Assembly (NCBI RefSeq): GCF_900187325.1 | Contig: NZ_FZMZ01000004.1 | Coordinates: forward strand, 310,001-374,000 | Source of the DNA: Virgibacillus ndiopensis | Lineage (GTDB): Bacteria > Bacillota > Bacilli > Bacillales > Amphibacillaceae | Length of the DNA stretch: 64,000 nucleotides | Direction: 5' to 3' | In this document: positions 16,432-24,005 of the stretch, in pieces | Layout of the letters: each line of letters starts with the position of its first letter | Numbering within the stretch: position 1 is the stretch's first letter | Position numbers and translations under genes: made by a program | The notes under the pieces: generated by a model | The model's database searches: none | What the model was told of the DNA's origin: nothing | Seen by the model: the letters and a program-made list of their open reading frames with translations, nothing else

Positions 16432-17460
16432 TCATGTAAAATATTCAATCTTTGCTTCAGGAAAAAACTTATGAATATACCCTCCTAAAGTATCTTTAAT
16501 ATCCTCTTGTTCCTCATTTGTATAAACGTATTTACCAATTCCATACCTTCCCCATTTCCACTTCCGTTTCGACTCATCCAGTTCAAGTTTTGTCATTGGA
16601 TAATTTTCTTGAATAACACGCTTTGCCGGTTTCGTAAATTGGTGCTGAATCATTTCAAAAGTAAGATCTTTTTTCACAAATTCCGGTAGTGCAGCCTTTA
16701 ACTTTTCTAACATTTCATGGTAGCCAGTTTTCCAACCATCATGTAAATAAATTGGAGCAATAATGAACCCTAAGGGGTAGCCTGCTTCAGCAACTTTCAC
16801 AGCTGCATTAATCCGTTCGTTTAGCCTTGAGGTTCCTGGTTCAAAATATTTAATAATATAATCGTCATTAATACTAAAACGAAAACGCGTCCTACCATTG
16901 TGTTCGGCATCTAGAAGATGATCTACATGTTCAAATTTCGTTACGAAACGAAGCTTTCCATACTCCGATCTGCCAAAGAATTCAATTGCTTTTTTTAATG
17001 TATGCGTTAAATGGTCCACACCTACTATGTCAGAAGTACAAGAAGCCTCGAATCTTGTTGTTTCAGGTGCACGTTCTTGCATATATACTTCTGCGGCATC
17101 AAAAATTTCATCCGTATTTACATAGGTCCGAATATACGGTTTACTCCCCATCGTTGTTTGCAAATAGCAATAATGACAATGCCCCATACAGCCTGTTGCA
17201 AAAGGAATCGCATACTCCGCTGAAGGCTTCGATGTATCAAATTTTAATGTTTTACGAATACCAATAACGAGGGTTGATTTCGCATTCCGATACTTTTGAA
17301 AATGATTCTCCCCTGGCAAGTTTCTGATTTGGTTATGGGAAGTGGTTTCCCTTATTTCAATTCCCATTTTTTCAAACTTATTAGTAAGTTCTCTACCAAG
17401 TGAGTATTCTAACGCACGAGGTTCAACATAAATTAATTGGGGGACAAAGGCTTTAACCAT
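16432..17460 (-). CDS. splB: Spore photoproduct lyase
   Basis: A 342-residue radical-SAM enzyme that reverses the UV-induced thymine dimer of spores (spore photoproduct) during germination. The iron-sulfur motif CMGHCHYCYL (CxxxCxxC) is at about residues 90-99, within AIPFATGCMGHCHYCYLQTT. The conserved ASCTSDIVGVDHL and FRFSINDDYIIKYFEPGTS follow. The length equals B. subtilis SplB. The frame runs further upstream, but the ATG at 17460 has GAAGGTGGA and overlaps the end of splA by a few bases, as in B. subtilis. Its presence marks the organism as a spore former. Confidence 0.97.
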   Translation of the reverse strand: MVKAFVPQLIYVEPRALEYSLGRELTNKFEKMGIEIRETTSHNQIRNLPGENHFQKYRNAKSTLVIGIRKTLKFDTSKPSAEYAIPFATGCMGHCHYCYLQTTMGSKPYIRTYVNTDEIFDAAEVYMQERAPETTRFEASCTSDIVGVDHLTHTLKKAIEFFGRSEYGKLRFVTKFEHVDHLLDAEHNGRTRFRFSINDDYIIKYFEPGTSRLNERINAAVKVAEAGYPLGFIIAPIYLHDGWKTGYHEMLEKLKAALPEFVKKDLTFEMIQHQFTKPAKRVIQENYPMTKLELDESKRKWKWGRYGIGKYVYTNEEQEDIKDTLGGYIHKFFPEAKIEYFT

Positions 17461-17709
17461 AGATTCCACCTTCCTCAGGTGAACCAAATGCTTCATAAAA
17501 TGCTTTTTCCGCTTCCGACTCTGTTTTAAATACAGCAAGTTCATCTGTCAAAGGGAAGTAATTCTCATGTGAAAACAGTGCTAGTTCAGTGGGGTTATCT
17601 GGATTCTGTACTACAGCCGCCTGTTGTACATTAGCTACATCTTGAGCATGGGGATTACGAATGATTATATATACGACCTCACCAGTGTATATATTTGATT
17701 AATATTCAT
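17453..17709 (-). pseudogene. splA: SplA regulator gene with a frameshift near codon 6
   Basis: The minus strand encodes TGEVVYIIIRNPHAQDVANV, then QQAAVVQNPDNPTELALFSH and ENYFPLTDELAVFKTESEAE. These match SplA, the small TRAP-like regulator that precedes splB in B. subtilis (about 79 residues). This frame has no usable start: an in-frame TAA lies just upstream. The ATG at 17709, with AGGTGAAAT at ideal distance, opens MNINQ in another frame. One missing base near 17690-17695 would join them. It is either a true frameshift or a sequencing error. It ends inside the splB start. Confidence 0.75.
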
Positions 17710-17779
17710 TATTTCACCTAATTTCTTTGAATTTTCCCTCCTATTATTCCGCTATTATATTTAATTATGTTCGAGTTTT

Positions 17780-17786
17780 TAGTATG
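17780..17786 (-). promoter_or_regulatory. Candidate sigma-G -10 element for splAB
   Basis: The minus strand carries CATACTA, the textbook -10 of sigma-G promoters, about 70 bp before the splA start. No good -35 (TGMATA-like) is found at the proper spacing, so this is only a candidate. B. subtilis splAB is known to be forespore (sigma-G) controlled. Confidence 0.35.
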
Positions 17787-17848
17787 AAAAAAGTATTACG
17801 GTAAAAAATAAATATGACTCTTATCAATTCATGGGAAAGGGTGTTGTT

Positions 17849-18022
17849 ATGAAAAACATTCGAGAGGGAATGATTCCAACTGTTTTAGGAACTGCGGTTA
17901 CAACAACTGGATTAGCCCTTCGTAACAATAGAAACATGAAACCGATTTTCACTGGATCGATAATCGGATTTGGGGTTGCCCATGTTGTGTTAGGAGCAAT
18001 TGATTTAGTCGAAAATCGCTAA
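17849..18022 (+). CDS. Small membrane protein (57 aa)
   Basis: A 57-residue, glycine-rich, two-helix protein (TVLGTAVTTTGLALRNNR, then FTGSIIGFGVAHVVLGAIDL). The ATG at 17849 follows GGGAAAGGG; an in-frame ATG 18 bases upstream would overlap that site. I cannot assign a family. It lies 50 bp before the DUF378 gene on the same strand and probably shares its transcript. Confidence 0.65.
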   Translation: MKNIREGMIPTVLGTAVTTTGLALRNNRNMKPIFTGSIIGFGVAHVVLGAIDLVENR

Positions 18023-18072
18023 ACGTATTGTAAACAGATCCTCTTATCAACTTTTTTGGAGGTGAAAAGGAT

Positions 18073-18390
18073 ATGGACACACTAAAGCGTATAGCTCTAG
18101 CTCTTGTTATCATTGGGGCCATAAACTGGGGACTAATTGGTTTTTTCCAGTTTGATTTAGTTGCAGCAATTTTTGGTGGCCAGGATGGTGCCCTAGCAAG
18201 AGTTATATATGCACTTGTCGGATTGAGTGGTTTATATTGCTTAACGATGTTATTTGATCCGATAGGGGACAAGGAAGAAGATAACTCCACTCAGACTGGA
18301 AGATTGAATTATGGAACTGAGTTCGGAGAAGAAACTGACTTATCTAATCTAAAGAATCATGACCAAGAAACGTTTAATAAAAACGAATAA
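18073..18390 (+). CDS. DUF378 family membrane protein
   Basis: A 105-residue protein. Residues 1-66 form the two-helix DUF378 domain (ALVIIGAINWGLIGFFQFDL, then ARVIYALVGLSGLYCLTMLF), as in B. subtilis YuzA. An acidic tail of about 40 residues follows (EEDNSTQTGR to NKNE), longer than usual for the family. The function is unknown. A GGAGGTG site precedes the ATG. A perfect hairpin follows directly after the stop. Confidence 0.88.
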   Translation: MDTLKRIALALVIIGAINWGLIGFFQFDLVAAIFGGQDGALARVIYALVGLSGLYCLTMLFDPIGDKEEDNSTQTGRLNYGTEFGEETDLSNLKNHDQETFNKNE

Positions 18391-18430
18391 ACAAGTTAAA
18401 GCCATACATTTTGTATGGCTTTAACTTGTT
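18391..18430 (+). terminator. Perfect 18-bp hairpin after the DUF378 gene
   Basis: An 18-bp arm (ACAAGTTAAAGCCATACA) at 18391-18408 pairs with its exact complement at 18413-18430 over a 4-nt loop. It ends with TTGTTAT rather than a long T-run. Confidence 0.8.
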
Positions 18431-18502
18431 ATAATAAGATGAAGCAATTTCACTCTATTAACCATCCTGTTATCTAATTCATACAGTAATTCAGGGGGGA
18501 TA

Positions 18503-19444
18503 ATGATGGAGTCTGCTGGAGCATTTTTACAAGAAATGTTTGTACTTTATGGAATTGCAATGTTGGGATTTGTCGTTAGAAAAATAGGAATTCTAAATGA
18601 AAATGCAAATGATGTTCTAACACAACTTATTTTATATATTACATTACCTGCCCTTATTTTATTCTCCCTAGATATCTCTTTTTCCATAACCTTAGTGAAA
18701 GAATTTATATGGCTTGTATCTATGTCAATATATGTACTGGTGATATCCTGTTTTTTGGCCAATTGGATGACACAACGCTCTAATCTTCCAGAGCAGCAAA
18801 AAAGTGTTTATGAAGGTCTAATTATTTTTGGCAACCAAGGCTTTATAGGTTATGCCATCAGTTTTATTCTTTTGGGAGAGCAAGGAATCGTTTATTTAAC
18901 CATGTTTAACCTATGTTATTTAATTCTCATATGGACCTATGGGATATACTTGTTCAGTAAAAATTCAGATACGATTAACTGGAAAAATATTTTATTGAAT
19001 CCAGGAATACTTTCCACCTTAACAGGACTAGTCATTTTTTTCTTACCAATAAGTTGGCCAGTTATGATCTCCAGCGGACTAGAAAGTGTTGGCAAAATGA
19101 CCATTCCCCTTTCCATGATGCTGATAGGAAGTTTAATCGCAAATGTAAAGTTCAAGGATTTTATTTTATTGATAAAAAACAGCTACCTGTGGAAGTCAGC
19201 GGTAACTAGATTAATTTTTATTCCTATACTCTTAATTCCTTTTGCTGCTCTGTCTGTACCATTTTCTATCCTTCTGATCGCTGTAGTAGTCTCCGGGATG
19301 CCTTCTGCTCCAACAATTTCCGTTTACTCACAAAAATATGGTGGTGATACTTTATTTGCATCATTCGGCGCACTATTGACTACATTATTATGTATTATTA
19401 CCATTCCATTCCTTTATTTCATTGTAAATATTGTAAGTAACTAA
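18503..19444 (+). CDS. Auxin efflux carrier (AEC) family transporter
   Basis: A 313-residue membrane carrier with about ten helices. The N-terminus (YGIAMLGFVVRKIGILNENA) and ILYITLPALILFSLD are typical of AEC/MdcF-type permeases. Helices are seen at about 12-30, 38-58, 65-88, 110-135, 135-155, 165-185, 195-215, 230-250, 252-275 and 285-310. Such carriers export or exchange organic anions such as malonate, malate or other carboxylates. No neighbouring metabolic gene hints at a substrate. A GGGGGGA site precedes the ATG-ATG pair. Confidence 0.9.
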   Translation: MMESAGAFLQEMFVLYGIAMLGFVVRKIGILNENANDVLTQLILYITLPALILFSLDISFSITLVKEFIWLVSMSIYVLVISCFLANWMTQRSNLPEQQKSVYEGLIIFGNQGFIGYAISFILLGEQGIVYLTMFNLCYLILIWTYGIYLFSKNSDTINWKNILLNPGILSTLTGLVIFFLPISWPVMISSGLESVGKMTIPLSMMLIGSLIANVKFKDFILLIKNSYLWKSAVTRLIFIPILLIPFAALSVPFSILLIAVVVSGMPSAPTISVYSQKYGGDTLFASFGALLTTLLCIITIPFLYFIVNIVSN

Positions 19445-19467
19445 AGTTCTTCCATTTTAAGAAGCCA

Positions 19468-19619
19468 TTATAAAATAATACCTTTTCGTCTTAGATTTTT
19501 AATACATTCCTGTAGATAATCTTCATTATGCTCAGGATATTCTGAAGTTTCATCTGTCGATTTAAACATTCAGTACAAATCTTCATGCCACAACCGCATT
19601 TTATATCCCCTTCTCCCAT
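19468..19619 (-). pseudogene. Possible small zinc-ribbon gene broken by a frameshift
   Basis: From the ATG at 19619 the frame reads GEGDIKCGCGMKICTECLN, with four closely spaced Cys that look like a zinc ribbon. A shift near TTTAAATCG would be needed to continue as STDETSEYPEHNEDYLQECI and KNLRRKGIIL before a stop at 19468-19470. No ribosome binding site precedes the ATG. The two halves fit together plausibly, but neither alone is a known protein. Confidence 0.3.
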
Positions 19620-19655
19620 CAAGTGTTCGAATTTCTTGCTAAAATAGTTCTGTAA

Positions 19656-20048
19656 AACCATGCAGGTGATGGAGAGCTAAGGAAATTACTTCAAGAATCT
19701 ATTCAAACTGGGCAACAAGAAATTAAACAGATTGAAGCACTACTAAAAGAAAACGGAATTGGTTTACCAACAACTCCACCGGAACGTCCTAAAGCAAACG
19801 CAGAAGACATTCCAGTTGGAGCTCGTTTTCAAGACCCCGAAATAGCAGCGTATATTGCAAAACAAAATGCTGCAGGACTAATTTCATGTAGTCAGATTAT
19901 GGGTGAATCAATTCGTGAAGACATTGCAATGATGTTTGGGCAATTCCACACACAAATAGCTGCTCTGGGTGTAAAGATTCTTAAGCTTAATAAAGAAAAA
20001 GGTTGGCTAGTCACTCCACCGTTACACCAAAATAAAGTTGAAAAATAG
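19656..20048 (+). pseudogene. DUF3231 protein gene, N-terminally truncated
   Basis: The open stretch encodes NHAGDGELRKLLQES, then PPERPKANAEDIPVGARFQD, PEIAAYIAKQNAAGL, SIREDIAMMFGQFHTQ and LKLNKEKGWLVTPPLHQNK. These match the C-terminal two-thirds of DUF3231 proteins, helical and often spore- or stress-linked in bacilli. An in-frame TAA (19653-19655) stands exactly where the upstream part should join, and the N-terminal about 40 residues are missing. No start codon with a ribosome binding site exists, so the gene is broken. The coding part is otherwise well preserved, which suggests recent decay. Confidence 0.75.
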
Positions 20049-20229
20049 AGCAAAAAAAGAAATATATGAGGTAACCCTCAGACATGGAATTTAGTCTTTT
20101 TAACATATGACGAATTATTATTAGTATCACATCTTTACCTAAGTTAATTCGGCTCATAACTTTCTCTAACTCACCATATGACATATGTAGTGGTTACTAC
20201 GATATTGACGTAATAATTATGAAAATATA

Positions 20230-20264
20230 AGGACACTAAACAAGCTTTTGCTTTCTAGTGTCCT
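20230..20264 (-). terminator. Terminator of the YozQ-like gene
   Basis: AGGACACTA pairs with TAGTGTCCT, and an inner AAGC/GCTT pair extends the stem. The hairpin lies 38 bp beyond the stop codon of the YozQ-like gene. Confidence 0.65.
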
Positions 20265-20301
20265 TTAGTTCATCAATAAGGTCTTTTAACTTTTGGTTTT
20301 C

Positions 20302-20550
20302 TTATTCCTTGAAACCTTTTCTTCGTATATTCTTTCCATCGTGCGTTTTTAATTCATCATTACTATCTACCTCATCTATTTTCCCATCAATGGTCCCTTC
20401 CATATAATCATCCGAGACCTGTTCATGTGTTATTGCTATGCCTTTGTCTAACTGATTTTTGCTATCATAATAAGAAACATCATACATTTTTCCGGCTACT
20501 TTATTAGCGTTTTCTATTGTTTCTTTATCATTTTGATCGTTGCCCATCAT
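20302..20550 (-). CDS. YozQ-like (DUF4025) small acidic protein
   Basis: An 82-residue soluble acidic protein. The conserved core GIAITHEQVSDDYMEGTIDG and the tail RRKGF match the DUF4025/YozQ family as I remember it. Members are small proteins of sporulating bacilli with no assigned function. The start is the ATG at 20550 behind AAGGAGGACAAA; an upstream in-frame Met has no such site. It stands alone between terminators. Confidence 0.75.
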   Translation of the reverse strand: MMGNDQNDKETIENANKVAGKMYDVSYYDSKNQLDKGIAITHEQVSDDYMEGTIDGKIDEVDSNDELKTHDGKNIRRKGFKE

Positions 20551-20727
20551 TTTGTCCTCCTTTTCCCCATTATGATTGCCAATCAAGAGAAAAATATGTT
20601 TAACAGATAATTATAAATTTGTAAGCTTAATTTGTTCATCTATAATCTAAAACATTACCTTTGATACATATGATACGATATGTATCATTTGACTCATGGA
20701 AACGTTACTAGTTGAATGTTTCTACTA

Positions 20728-21372
20728 TTACTGTTGTTTATTCTGATGTTCTTCTTGTTTTCGAACACCTTGCCAAAATAACCCGATTATCTGCTCTGCA
20801 ACCTCCTCTATTGTCGAAAAGATTTGTTTTTTTTCATTGTTATAATTACTTACCTTTAAAAGTGATAAATAGGTTTGTGCAAGAAATGTCGGATTCATTT
20901 CACGTATTTCGTTTTTTGCAATTGCATCAATAAAAGCATTCTCTATTGCTTCATACATACTTGCTTCTGCTTGTTTTATTTTTACTTTTTGATCTGCTGA
21001 TAATGTATTTTTTGTCCCCTTCATAAATCCATCCATTTTAACATCAACGGTGCCTTTTAAGTGTGACTTTGTTATATTCAAAAGACGTTCTTTCAAAGGA
21101 AGGTTCTCTTGAAGCAGCATACGTATTTTTTCACGAATACGAACCATCATCTGAACCATTGTTTGAGTAAATAATTCAGCTTTACTAGCATAATAATAAT
21201 AGACCGTCGCTTTCGTCACATTGCATTTTTCAGCGACATCATCAATAGATACATTTTGATAGCCATTTTCCATAAACAACAACGCTGCTACCTGGATAAT
21301 TAATTCATTTGTAGGTTGTTTTTTATCAGTTTGTCGTGGTCTGCCCAATGGGCGTTGCTGCTTCTCATTCAC
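20728..21372 (-). CDS. TetR-family transcriptional regulator
   Basis: A 214-residue repressor. The N-terminal helix-turn-helix is at about residues 22-65 (LIIQVAALLFMENGYQNVSI, then DDVAEKCNVTKATVYYYYAS). The helical C-terminal ligand domain follows and ends in a Gln/Glu-rich tail. Translation starts at GTG behind GGAGAGAG. It is divergent from an MMPL transporter gene with a 142-bp gap, so it very likely represses that pump and perhaps itself. The inducer is unknown, probably a hydrophobic compound or drug. Confidence 0.93.
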   Translation of the reverse strand: MNEKQQRPLGRPRQTDKKQPTNELIIQVAALLFMENGYQNVSIDDVAEKCNVTKATVYYYYASKAELFTQTMVQMMVRIREKIRMLLQENLPLKERLLNITKSHLKGTVDVKMDGFMKGTKNTLSADQKVKIKQAEASMYEAIENAFIDAIAKNEIREMNPTFLAQTYLSLLKVSNYNNEKKQIFSTIEEVAEQIIGLFWQGVRKQEEHQNKQQ

Positions 21373-21514
21373 CTTAGCTCTCTCCTTGTATTGTTCTTTT
21401 TGCTAAATTATATCATAATTTATTTCATTTTCATTGATAATTAACTAACCAGTATATATAATTAATTCATTATATCTTTGTACTTTTTAATTAATCCTTA
21501 GAAAGGGGGATTGG

Positions 21515-23722
21515 ATGTATAACTTTTTAACGAAATGGGGAAAAATAATTGCAGGTTCAAAGAGCCGCTTCGCAACACTAGTTATCTGGATTCTTGTTAT
21601 TGGAATTCTTACCTTTTTTTGGCCACAAGTAAATAAAGAAGAAACAGCTTCAACAAATTTGTTACCAGCTGATGCCATGTCTGTTGAGGCAGGAAAAATT
21701 ATGGATGAACAATTTCCTAATAACACTGGTGTGCCGTTGCTACTTGTCTGGTATCGTGATGGTGGATTAACCGAAGCGGATTATCAAGCTGTAAAATCTC
21801 TCTATAAACAATTAAGGCAGGACCCACTTGCCCAGCAAGTGTCAGTACCAGATTTTGGAGAAACTCCTGTAAAGGTATTAAAACAATCTGCTTCAAAAGA
21901 TGGTGAAGCTTTGACAACACCAGTTTTTTTTGAAAAAAGCTCTTCTACTGAAACATTGCAAAAATCATTAGATTCGTTAAAAGATAATGTCATAGATATA
22001 ACAACAGATCAACCATTCACCGGAAAATTAACAGGTGATAGTTTACATGTCCGTTTTACTGGTCCAGCAGGAATTCAAACAGATGCAACCGAATTATTTA
22101 GTCAAGCAGATATTACGTTATTAATAGCAACGGTTATTCTAGTATTAATACTACTTATTGTTTTATATCGTTCTCCAATTCTAGCTGTCGTTCCATTAAT
22201 CAGTGTTGGAATTGCATATGGTCTAATCAGTCCTTTGCTTGGATTTATGGCAAATCAAGGTTGGATTGAAGTAGATGCGCAAGCAATATCGATTATGACT
22301 GTATTATTATTTGGCGCTGGAACAGATTATTGCTTATTCCTGATTTCCAGGTATCGTGATGAATTGCAGCTGGAAACAAACAAATATACTGCGCTTCATA
22401 ACGCAATTGGTCATTCTGGAGGAGCAATTATGATGAGCTGTCTAACGACTGTTATTGGTCTTTTTACATTATCACTAGCACAATATGCCTCCTATGACAG
22501 GTTCGCTGTTCCGTTTGGCTTGGCAATTTTTATAATGGGTATTGCTGTACTTACTTTATTGCCTTCTATTTTATCAATGCTTGGCCGTATCGCCTTCTTC
22601 CCTTTCATTCCTCGTACGGAAAAAATGGCCCAGGAATTGGAAGAGAAAAAAGGCAAACCTGTTCGACACCCGAAAACAAGAAGCCGTTTTAGTAAATCAG
22701 TCGGTCGATTGGTTACAGAGAAACCATGGCGCATTATTATTATTTGTACAGTTTTCTTAGGAGCTCTAGCATTAGTAGTACCAAAAATTTCGTTTTCCTA
22801 TGGCGTTCTTGATTCTTTTCCTGAGGATATGCCTTCACGGGAAGGATTCACGATTATTACTGGGCACTATCCACCTGGTACAATTGCACCTGTCCAGGTA
22901 ATAGTAGATACGGAGGGTAAAGATGTCTCGTTACAGGATAAGCTTGACTCATTAGATATAACTGAAAGTGTCACTACTCCAAGGATTGGAAAAGTGAATA
23001 CAGATTATCAAGTTTATGAGATGACATTAGCAATTGATCCATATTCGCTTGACGCCGTCGACCAAATTCCAGAAATAAAGGCTACTGTAACAGAAATACT
23101 GGAGAACGCAAGAATCGATAATGCTAATGATAACGTTTGGATTGGTGGAGAAACGGCAACCCTTTATGATACGGAAGAAGTTACAAGTCAAGATCAAAAC
23201 CTGATCATTCCAGTGGTATTGATTATTATTGCGGCTCTACTACTTGCTTACCTGCGATCTATTGTGGCAATGATTTATCTCTTACTAACGGTCGTATTGT
23301 CTTATCTTTCCGCACTGGGACTAGGTTGGTTAGTGATTCATTATGGATTTGATGCTCCTGCGATGCAAGGATTGATTCCGCTATATGCATTTGTCTTTCT
23401 TGTGGCGCTAGGTGAGGATTACAACATCTTTATGATATCAAGCATTTGGAAAAATCGTAAACATATGTTGATGAAGGAGGCTATTTCAGAAGGTGTTGGC
23501 CAAACAAGTGGTGTAATCAGTTCGGCCGGTTTAATTTTAGCTGGAACTTTCTCTGTATTAGCTGTTCTGCCTCTTCAAGTACTCGTACAATTTGGTACTG
23601 TAACGGCAATTGGTGTTTTACTGGATACATTTATCGTCAGACCATTACTTGTTCCATCCATTACAACGGTACTGGGTAGATTTGCATTTTGGCCAGGCAG
23701 CTTTTGGAATGGTGATGGGTAA
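21515..23722 (+). CDS. MMPL-family RND transporter
   Basis: A 735-residue membrane protein with twelve helices in two similar halves. Helix 1 is at about 18-38, an external loop spans about 40-185, then a bundle (187-360). The second half repeats this: helix at about 405, loop to about 560, bundle 565-720. The motif GAGTDYCLFLISRYRDEL in half one and GEDYNIFMISSIWK in half two are the MMPL/RND Asp-Tyr motifs. Relatives in B. subtilis are YdfJ and YdgH. It probably exports lipids or amphipathic drugs using the proton gradient. Its divergent TetR neighbour is the likely regulator. Confidence 0.93.
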   Translation: MYNFLTKWGKIIAGSKSRFATLVIWILVIGILTFFWPQVNKEETASTNLLPADAMSVEAGKIMDEQFPNNTGVPLLLVWYRDGGLTEADYQAVKSLYKQLRQDPLAQQVSVPDFGETPVKVLKQSASKDGEALTTPVFFEKSSSTETLQKSLDSLKDNVIDITTDQPFTGKLTGDSLHVRFTGPAGIQTDATELFSQADITLLIATVILVLILLIVLYRSPILAVVPLISVGIAYGLISPLLGFMANQGWIEVDAQAISIMTVLLFGAGTDYCLFLISRYRDELQLETNKYTALHNAIGHSGGAIMMSCLTTVIGLFTLSLAQYASYDRFAVPFGLAIFIMGIAVLTLLPSILSMLGRIAFFPFIPRTEKMAQELEEKKGKPVRHPKTRSRFSKSVGRLVTEKPWRIIIICTVFLGALALVVPKISFSYGVLDSFPEDMPSREGFTIITGHYPPGTIAPVQVIVDTEGKDVSLQDKLDSLDITESVTTPRIGKVNTDYQVYEMTLAIDPYSLDAVDQIPEIKATVTEILENARIDNANDNVWIGGETATLYDTEEVTSQDQNLIIPVVLIIIAALLLAYLRSIVAMIYLLLTVVLSYLSALGLGWLVIHYGFDAPAMQGLIPLYAFVFLVALGEDYNIFMISSIWKNRKHMLMKEAISEGVGQTSGVISSAGLILAGTFSVLAVLPLQVLVQFGTVTAIGVLLDTFIVRPLLVPSITTVLGRFAFWPGSFWNGDG

Positions 23723-23730
23723 TTTATAAA

Positions 23731-23767
23731 TAAAATGAAGGGACTTCAATCAAGCCCCTTCATTTTA
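23731..23767. terminator. Bidirectional terminator between MMPL and copZ
   Basis: TAAAATGAAGGG pairs with CCCTTCATTTTA (one bulge), and T-runs are present on both strands. It serves the two convergent genes. Confidence 0.85.
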
Positions 23768-23771
23768 CGTT

Positions 23772-23978
23772 TTAAACCACATCATAACCTTGATCTTCAA
23801 TAGCTTCTTTCATTTTTTCTTTATCTACTTTACCCTCATCATAGTTGACTTCAACTTTACCTGTTTCTAAGTTTACTTCCACATTACTAATGCCTTCTAA
23901 GTCTGTGAGCGCACCATTTACAGCCATTTTACAATGTCCACATGTCATACCTTTTACATCAAGTGTTACATTTTTCAT
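23772..23978 (-). CDS. copZ: Copper chaperone CopZ
   Basis: A 68-residue heavy-metal-associated domain with the copper site MTCGHC (Met-x-Cys-x-x-Cys, residues 11-16). The beta-alpha-beta pattern continues with ISNVEVNLETGKVEVNYDEG. It carries Cu(I) in the cytoplasm to the ATPase CopA. The gene is the last of csoR-copA-copZ, 27 bp after copA, with a TAGGAGG site. The length is typical (about 69). Confidence 0.97.
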   Translation of the reverse strand: MKNVTLDVKGMTCGHCKMAVNGALTDLEGISNVEVNLETGKVEVNYDEGKVDKEKMKEAIEDQGYDVV

Positions 23979-24005
23979 TATTAAATACCTCCTATAATCG
24001 TTATT

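Noticed and set aside
21440-21470. TetR operator in the MMPL intergenic region
   Set aside because: The AACTAACCAGTATA area is suggestive but not clearly palindromic, so it was not listed as a site.
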